A stretch of DNA of 64,000 bases from Streptomyces lavendulae subsp. lavendulae. GTDB lineage: Bacteria > Actinomycetota > Actinomycetes > Streptomycetales > Streptomycetaceae. The position numbers and the translations under genes were made by a program. The stretch spans positions 6,087,501 to 6,151,500 of the forward strand of contig NZ_CP024985.1 in NCBI RefSeq assembly GCF_002803845.1, in the 5' to 3' direction. Below the pieces are notes generated by a model. The model did not search any database. It was given only the letters and a program-made list of their open reading frames with translations, and was not told where the DNA came from. Positions 58,675 to 64,000 of this stretch are shown here, in pieces. The number at the start of each line of letters is the position of its first letter. Position 1 is the first letter of the stretch.

Positions 58675-59826
58675 GTGAGTCCGCTCGCGGCGTGGTCGCG
58701 GCGGCATCCGCGGGCCGCCGATCGGATCCGGGTCCTGTTGCCGCTGCTCCTGCTCGCCCTCGTCACCTTCGAGGGCGTCGTCCTCGCCCGGCAGCCCAGC
58801 TTCCCGCACGCCGCCGTCTGGACCTCCGGCGTCCTCGTCTGCCTCAGCGCCGCCCCCTGGCCCGGCGTCCCCCTCCTCGCCCGCGCCTGGTTCGCCGCCG
58901 CCACCACCTGGACCGTCACCTTCCTCCTGATCTTCGGCAACCCGCCCACCGTGGTCTGGGGCGCCGGCGAGGCCGTCGCCCTGCTCGTCCTGCTGTCCCA
59001 GGTCCTGCTCCGCGCCCCCGCCCGCACCGCCGCCGTCCTCGGCCCCCTCCTCGGCCTCGGCTGCATGGCCGTACCCGTCCGCGATACCGACCCCGGCCGC
59101 TTCACCCTGCTCTTCTCCGTCCTGGCCGTCGTCGTCGGCGCCTACTCCCTGCTCCTGCGCCTCCAGTCCGTCCAGCGCGTGCGCGAGCTGCGCGCCGTAC
59201 GCACCGCCGAACGCCTGGAGCTCGCCCGCGAGCTCCACGACCTCGTCGCCCACCACGTCACCGGCATCGTCGTCGAGGCCCGCGCCGCCCGCTTCACCCA
59301 GGTCACCGCCGAACGCGCCGCCGAGATCTTCGGCCGCATCGAAACCGCCGGCGACGAGGCACTCGGCTCCATGCGCCGCCTCGTCACGATCCTGCGCCAG
59401 GAAGGCGACGCCGTCCCCGCCGGCACCACCCCCGTCGCCGGCCTCGCCGACCTGCGCCGGCTCGCCGAACGGTTCTCCGCGACCGGCCCGCCCGTCGTCC
59501 TCTCCATCGAGGAAGGCCTCGACGGCCGCCTCCCCGACCACGTCGCCGCCACCGCCCACCGCATCGTCCTCGAAGCCCTCACCAACGTCTCCAAGCACGC
59601 CGCCACCGCCACCGCCGTCCGCATCGGCCTGCGCACCGTGCCCACCGGCCTCGAAGTACGCGTCGCCGACGACGGGGGCCGCCCCGCCCGGCTCTCCGAC
59701 AAGGCCCGCGGCGGCGGCTACGGCCTCGCCGGGATGACCGAACGCGCCGAAGCCCTCGGCGGCTCCCTCACCGCCGGACCCGCCCCCGAGGGCGGCTGGC
59801 TCGTCACCGCCGTCCTGCCCCTGTGA
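58675..59826 (+). CDS. NarL-type sensor histidine kinase
   Basis: This 383-residue kinase has six or so membrane helices (residues about 18-160), then the HisKA_3 dimerisation segment ERLELARELHDLVAHHVTGIV with the phospho-acceptor His, and an HATPase domain with HRIVLEALTNVSKHA (N box), VADDGG (G1) and GGGYGLAGMTERAEALGGSL (G2). It has no large extracytoplasmic sensor loop. GTG 58675 follows GGAG. It pairs with the response regulator upstream. Confidence 0.9.
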   Translation: MSPLAAWSRRHPRAADRIRVLLPLLLLALVTFEGVVLARQPSFPHAAVWTSGVLVCLSAAPWPGVPLLARAWFAAATTWTVTFLLIFGNPPTVVWGAGEAVALLVLLSQVLLRAPARTAAVLGPLLGLGCMAVPVRDTDPGRFTLLFSVLAVVVGAYSLLLRLQSVQRVRELRAVRTAERLELARELHDLVAHHVTGIVVEARAARFTQVTAERAAEIFGRIETAGDEALGSMRRLVTILRQEGDAVPAGTTPVAGLADLRRLAERFSATGPPVVLSIEEGLDGRLPDHVAATAHRIVLEALTNVSKHAATATAVRIGLRTVPTGLEVRVADDGGRPARLSDKARGGGYGLAGMTERAEALGGSLTAGPAPEGGWLVTAVLPL

Positions 59827-59891
59827 GTCCCCCGTCTCACGGACCGACTGGACGGCGTACCGGCCGCCCCCGCCACGTATTCTCGGGAACC

Positions 59892-60215
59892 ATGAACAAC
59901 AGCGACATCGACGAGGTCGACGAGAACGTCACCGCCGAACTGTCCCGCCTGCGCGACAGCATCGACAACATCGACGCGGCCGTGGTCCACATGCTCGCCG
60001 AGCGCTTCAAGTGCACCCAGCAGGTCGGCCACCTCAAGGCCAAGCACCAGCTGCCCCCGGCCGACCCGGGCCGCGAGGCCAGCCAGATCGCCCGCCTGCG
60101 CCAGCTCGCCGAGAACGCCAAGCTCGACCCGGCCTTCGCCGAGAAGCTCCTCAACTTCATCATCGCCGAGGTCATCCGCCACCACGAGACGATCGCCGCC
60201 GGCGAGGACCAGTAG
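59892..60215 (+). CDS. Chorismate mutase (AroQ type)
   Basis: The 107-residue helical protein has LSRLRDSIDNIDAAVVHMLAERFKCTQQVGHLKAKHQLPPAD and REASQIARLRQLAENAKLDPAFAEKLLNFIIAEVIRHHE, the AroQ chorismate mutase layout, with the Arg, Lys and Glu needed for chorismate binding. It makes prephenate for Phe and Tyr synthesis. The stop codon lies inside the first of four 15-bp repeats. Confidence 0.88.
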   Translation: MNNSDIDEVDENVTAELSRLRDSIDNIDAAVVHMLAERFKCTQQVGHLKAKHQLPPADPGREASQIARLRQLAENAKLDPAFAEKLLNFIIAEVIRHHETIAAGEDQ

Positions 60216-60260
60216 GACGAAGACCAGTAAGACGAGGACCAGCAGGACGAGGACCGGTAA
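60201..60260 (+). repeat. Four 15-bp tandem repeats spanning the chorismate mutase stop
   Basis: The unit close to GACGAGGACCAGTAA occurs four times, the first copy (60201-60215) containing the chorismate mutase stop TAG. The second and fourth copies carry TAA and the third CAG, so the repeat makes a run of stop codons in the same frame. Read-through would add only a few DEDQ residues at each step. Confidence 0.85.
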
Positions 60261-60347
60261 GCGGAGCCCCCGCCCCCGGCGCCCCGGGCGCCAGGGGCAC
60301 CGCCCGCCCCCTGGGCCGCGCCACGACCGTCAGGCAGCATGGGCCCC

Positions 60348-62876
60348 ATGTCCGCACTGACGCGCAACGAAGCGCAGCTCCGAGCCCAGCTCCTCGACGT
60401 CCACCACTACGCCGTCGCCCTCGACCTCACCACCGGCGACGAGACCTTCGACTCCACCACCCTCATCAGGTTCACCGCCCGCACCGCGGGCGACACCTTC
60501 GTGGAACTGAAGCCGGACGAACTGCGCTCCGCCACGCTCGACGGCCACCCCCTCGACCCGGCCGCCCTCGACGACGACCGCCTCCCGCTCACCGGCCTCT
60601 CCGAAGGCCCCCACGAGCTCCGCGTCGACGCCCGGATGCGCTACTCCCGCACCGGCGAGGGCCTGCACCGCTTCACCGACCCCGCCGACGGCGAGACCTA
60701 CGTCTACTCCCAGATGTTCATGGACGACGTCCAGCGCGTCTTCGCCGCCTTCGACCAGCCCGACCTCAAGGCCGTCTTCGAGTTCACCGTCACCGCCCCC
60801 GCGCACTGGAGCGTCCTCGCCAACGGCATCACCACCCGCACCGGCGACCGCCCCGCCGCCGGTGACCGCCCCGCCGCCGGCACCTGGACCTCCGCCCCCA
60901 CCCCCGTCATCTCCACCTACCTCGCCGCCGTCGCCGGCGGCCCCTGGCACACCATCACCACCGAACACGCCGGCCTCCCCTTCGCCCTCCACTGCCGGCG
61001 CTCCCTCGCGCCCTTCCTCGACGCCGACGCCGAAGAGATCCTCTCCGTCACCACCGCCTGCTTCGACCGCTACCACGAGAAGTTCACCGAGCCCTACCCG
61101 TTCGACTCCTACGACCAGGCCTTCGTCCCCGAGTTCAACGCGGGCGCCATGGAGAACCCCGGCCTCGTCACCTTCCGCGACGAATTCGTCTTCCGCTCCG
61201 CCGTCACCGACACCGAACGCCAGACCCGCGCCATGGTCATCGCCCACGAGATGGCCCACATGTGGTTCGGCGACCTCGTCACCCTCGCCTGGTTCGACGA
61301 CATCTGGCTCAACGAGTCCTTCGCCGAATACATGGGCTACCAGACCCTCACCGAAGCCACCCGCTTCACCGACACCTGGACCGAGTTCGGCGTCACCCGC
61401 AAGGCCTGGGGCTACGACGCCGACCAGCGCCCCTCCACCCACCCCGTCGCCCCCGGCCCCGACGACGTCCCCGACACCGCCTCCGCCCTCCTCAACTTCG
61501 ACGGCATCTCCTACGCCAAGGGCGCCTCCGCCCTGCGCCAGCTCGTCGCCTGGCTCGGCGAGAAGGACTTCCTCGCCGGCATCAACACCCACTTCGCCCG
61601 CCACAAGTTCGCCAACGCCTCCCTCGCCGACTTCGTGGACTCCCTCGCCGCCCACACCGACCGCGACGTCCACGCCTGGGCCGAGATCTGGCTGCGCACC
61701 ACCGGCGTCGACACCCTCACCCCCCACATCGAGGACGTCACCACCGGCGAGGGCCCCGGCGGCTGGACTCTCACCGTCGACCGCGACGGCAGCCGCCCCC
61801 ACCGCATCACCGCCGGCACCTACACCCTCGCCCCCGACGGCCTCCTGGAACGCGCCGAGCTCCTCGACCTCGACGTCCCCTCCGACGAGGTCCTCTCCGT
61901 CAGCGGCCCCCGCCCCGCACTGCTCGTCCTCAACGACGGCGACCTCACCTTCGCCAAGCTCCGCCTCGACGACACCTCCCTCGAAACCGCCCTGCGCGGC
62001 CTCTCCCGCATCCCCGACCCCCTCACCCGCGCCGTCGTCTGGGGCGCCCTGCGCGACATGGTCCGCGACGGCGAACTCGAACCCGAGGCCTACCTCGCCA
62101 CCGCCGAGGCCCACCTCCCCGGGGAAACCGACCTCGCCCTCGTCCAGGGCGTCCTCACCTTCGCCCGCACCCACGTCGCCGACCAGTACACCGACCCCGA
62201 CCGGCGCGCCGCCGCCCTCGCCACCCTCGGCTCCATCGCCCGCGACCTCCTGCGCCGCACCGAGGACGGCAGCGACCCCGGCCTGCGCCTCGCCGCCGTA
62301 CGCGCCCTCATCTCCTGCTCCACCCAGCCCGACACCATCGCCGCCTGGCTCGCCGACGGCTCCATCGCCGGCGGCCCCGCCCTCGACCCCGAACTGCGCT
62401 GGAGCATCCTCGCCCGCCTCGCCGTCCTCGGAGCCGTCGACGAAGCCGCCGTCGACGCCGCCCTCGCCGCCGACCCCAGCGCCACCGGACAGGAAGGCGC
62501 CGCCCGCTGCCGCGCCGCCCTGCCCACCCCCGAGGCCAAGGCCGCCGCCTGGCAGCGCCTCTTCCACGACGACACCCTGTCCAACTACCTCTTCACCGCC
62601 ACCGCCCAGGGCTTCTGGCAGCCCGAACAGGCCGACCTCGTACGGGAGTACGTCCCCCGCTACTACCCCGACGCCGTCGCCCTCGCCGCCCGCCGCGGAC
62701 CCGCCATCGGCCAGGCCGCCGGCCGCTGGGCCTTCCCCGCCCACGCCGTCGACGAGGCCAACCTCCAGGCCGGCCGCACCTGCCTGGAAGACCCCGCCAT
62801 CCTGCCCCTGCTGCGCCGCCAGCTCGTCGACCGGCTCGACGACCTCGCCCGCGCCCTGCGCGTACGCGGAGCCTGA
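60348..62876 (+). CDS. pepN: Aminopeptidase N (PepN, M1 family)
   Basis: The 842-residue M1 metallopeptidase has the substrate-binding GAMEN motif (about residues 262-269), zinc motif HEMAHMWFGDLVTLAWFDDIWLNE (HExxH-x18-E), and the Tyr region GISYAKG. The C-terminal ERAP1-like helical domain fills residues about 560-842. A Gly-Asp-Arg-Pro-Ala-Ala repeat occurs near residue 165. It removes N-terminal amino acids from peptides. ATG 60348 is preferred; ATG 60339 would add three residues. Confidence 0.93.
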   Translation: MSALTRNEAQLRAQLLDVHHYAVALDLTTGDETFDSTTLIRFTARTAGDTFVELKPDELRSATLDGHPLDPAALDDDRLPLTGLSEGPHELRVDARMRYSRTGEGLHRFTDPADGETYVYSQMFMDDVQRVFAAFDQPDLKAVFEFTVTAPAHWSVLANGITTRTGDRPAAGDRPAAGTWTSAPTPVISTYLAAVAGGPWHTITTEHAGLPFALHCRRSLAPFLDADAEEILSVTTACFDRYHEKFTEPYPFDSYDQAFVPEFNAGAMENPGLVTFRDEFVFRSAVTDTERQTRAMVIAHEMAHMWFGDLVTLAWFDDIWLNESFAEYMGYQTLTEATRFTDTWTEFGVTRKAWGYDADQRPSTHPVAPGPDDVPDTASALLNFDGISYAKGASALRQLVAWLGEKDFLAGINTHFARHKFANASLADFVDSLAAHTDRDVHAWAEIWLRTTGVDTLTPHIEDVTTGEGPGGWTLTVDRDGSRPHRITAGTYTLAPDGLLERAELLDLDVPSDEVLSVSGPRPALLVLNDGDLTFAKLRLDDTSLETALRGLSRIPDPLTRAVVWGALRDMVRDGELEPEAYLATAEAHLPGETDLALVQGVLTFARTHVADQYTDPDRRAAALATLGSIARDLLRRTEDGSDPGLRLAAVRALISCSTQPDTIAAWLADGSIAGGPALDPELRWSILARLAVLGAVDEAAVDAALAADPSATGQEGAARCRAALPTPEAKAAAWQRLFHDDTLSNYLFTATAQGFWQPEQADLVREYVPRYYPDAVALAARRGPAIGQAAGRWAFPAHAVDEANLQAGRTCLEDPAILPLLRRQLVDRLDDLARALRVRGA

Positions 62877-63516
62877 TCAGCGCAGACAGCCCACCACCCG
62901 CACCGACACCCGGGCCGTGGCCGTCAGACCACTGTCCGGATCGGTGGCGGTGAACGTCAGCGGATACGTCCCGTCGGGCAGCAACGGCACCACGAAGCCG
63001 CCCGACGGGCCCGCCCCCAGCACCACCGGCCCGTCGGGCCCCGCCAGCCGCCAGTCCGTGTACTGCGGATCGGTCAGCGGCCGGTCCCCCGGCCGCGTCC
63101 GCGCCGTCCCCGCGAACACCTCCTCACAGCCGCGCCGCAACTGCCCGCCCGCACCCGGCCGCTGGATCGACACCACCGGCGGCTGCGGCTGCGCCGGGGG
63201 AGCGGAGGAGGTACGGCCCGGCGTCCCCGGGACGCCCGTCCCGTTCGGCGCGCCGGACGTACGGGAGTACGGCACGGGGGAGCGGCCCGGGACCGACGGG
63301 GTACCCGCACCACTCGCGGACGCCCCAGGAGACGCGCCGGGGGAGGCCCCGGAGGAGTCACCGCGAGACGCGCCGGGGGACACCCCCGGGGCCCGGGGAC
63401 GCGCCCGGCGAGACCGTGACCGCCGCCGACACGGCCACCGCCCCGGCGGCCACCACCCCCACCGTCTTGGCGCCCACCGCGCCGCCCACCTTCGCGAACA
63501 CCCCGCAACCCGCCAT
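62877..63516 (-). pseudogene. Secreted PKD/Ig-like protein interrupted by a frameshift
   Basis: From ATG 63516 (GGAG upstream) the frame gives MAGCGVFAKVGGAVG, a hydrophobic anchor, then stops at 63358. The next part of the protein continues in a different frame: Ser-Pro-Gly-Ala repeats, a Pro/Ser/Thr-rich linker and a C-terminal beta-sandwich-like domain (YPLTFTATDPDSGLTATARVSV). Removing one G from the G5 run near 63390 joins them exactly. It may be a pseudogene or a sequencing error in GC-rich DNA. Confidence 0.65.
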
Positions 63517-63846
63517 CGACCGGCTCCAGGCGCGCACTTGTGGGCCGTGGGCAATGCAATCCCGCCACGCGCCGCATCCCAGAGCCGCGCATCCCAAGAC
63601 TTCCCCCACCCCCGGCCGCCCCCTCGCCCGGGCCCGGCCACCTTCCGCCCGCCCCGCCCGGGCCCCGCCGCGCACGCGGCCCGCCCCCTGCCCCGCCCCC
63701 GACCCCGAAGGACCCACGGCGGCCGGAAATCGACCCCCGGCACACCCCGGCGGTTACCCCATTCGGGTCTGATCGTTGTACCGACCGGGTGTCCCGCCCA
63801 GCCTCGGCCACGCAGCGCCACGCCCCGCCCAGCCCCCGGAGGCCCC
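63517..63846. other. Intergenic stretch, nothing convincing seen
   Basis: This 330-bp divergent region holds no convincing gene. Frames open on both strands but are translated as Pro/Arg/Ala-rich strings. It presumably carries the promoters for the frameshifted gene and the right-edge gene. GGAGG at 63838 is the ribosome site of the latter. Confidence 0.5.
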
Positions 63847-64000
63847 ATGACCGTGCCCACGCCCGCGCCGACGCCTCCGCTCGCGGGCGGCCGCCACGGC
63901 GCCGACGCGCTGCGACCCCTCCTCGACACCGCCCTCACCGCCCTCGCCACCGGCGCCAAGGAACGCGGCGGCCCCCTCCCCGCCGGCGGCCCCGACGCCA
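63847..64000 (+). CDS. N-terminal part of an unidentified protein, cut by the window edge
   Basis: ATG 63847 follows a clear GGAGG ribosome site. The 51 codons visible read TPPLAGGRHGADALRPLLDT and LTALATGAKERGGPLPAGGP, which resembles the N-terminus of actinobacterial PLP-dependent group II decarboxylase/aminotransferase-like proteins, as recalled. That assignment is weak because no catalytic motif is inside the window. Confidence 0.45.
   Translation, partial: MTVPTPAPTPPLAGGRHGADALRPLLDTALTALATGAKERGGPLPAGGPDA

Overview
The window is GC-rich DNA (roughly 70-75% GC by eye) with the coding style of Streptomyces: GTG and TTG starts, ATGA/GTGA stop-start overlaps, a LAL-type LuxR regulator, an XRE/DUF397 pair, spore-associated-protein (SapA-like) paralogs, a trypsin close to SprT, a NarL-type two-component pair and PepN. 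No insertion sequence, phage, plasmid or CRISPR locus was seen. The genus is inferred from gene content; no rRNA is present.

The centrepiece is a steroid-nucleus catabolism locus spread over about 48 kb and broken up by unrelated genes. (1) 6.1-12.8 kb: FadD3-like CoA ligase and an acyl-CoA dehydrogenase, divergent from an accessory set of HsaB-like flavin reductase, PadR regulator, luciferase-like monooxygenase, hydroxysteroid-dehydrogenase-like SDR and alpha/beta hydrolase. (2) 17.4-24.2 kb: enoyl-CoA hydratase, FadE31-like and FadE32/33-like dehydrogenases, divergent from fadE30, ipdF, kstR2 and fadA6. (3) 28.2-33.4 kb: echA20, ipdA, ipdB and ipdC, divergent from two SDRs resembling Rv3549c and Rv3548c. 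(4) 42.6-47.9 kb: hsaE, hsaG, hsaF, kshA, a 76-residue Cys protein and kshB. (5) 48-54.3 kb: an IclR regulator divergent from hsaA, hsaD, hsaC, hsaB and kstD. Together these open rings A/B (KstD, KshAB, HsaAB, HsaC, HsaD), process the C5 fragment (HsaEFG) and degrade the C/D-ring propionate HIP (FadD3, FadE30, IpdF, FadA6, EchA20, IpdAB, IpdC). Mce4 uptake and sterol side-chain thiolase/aldolase genes are absent here.

Regulation can be read from the DNA. Two near-identical KstR2-type palindromes lie in the two C/D-ring divergent promoters. A different palindrome lies exactly 74 nt upstream of the starts of hsaE and hsaA and is the best candidate for the IclR operator. AT-rich palindromes flank the PadR gene.

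The other regions are ordinary Streptomyces genes: a LAL regulator, lipoprotein and DUF1906 hydrolase (0-4.8 kb); a Cys-like tRNA, small membrane protein, DUF1062, an endonuclease-fold protein and two miniature CorA-like membrane proteins (12.8-15.9 kb); a methyltransferase and YrdB protein (16.3-17.4 kb); a cold-shock protein with a DEAD-box helicase and a secreted tyrosine phosphatase (24.9-28.1 kb); an S41 protease, coiled-coil HTH protein, hydrolase and an IMP dehydrogenase of the Tritrichomonas type (33.4-38.7 kb); paired secreted proteins (38.9-42.4 kb); and, to the right end, an acid phosphatase, HEXXH protein, trypsin, two-component system, chorismate mutase, PepN, a frameshifted surface protein and the start of an unidentified gene. 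Short in-frame tandem repeats are unusually common.
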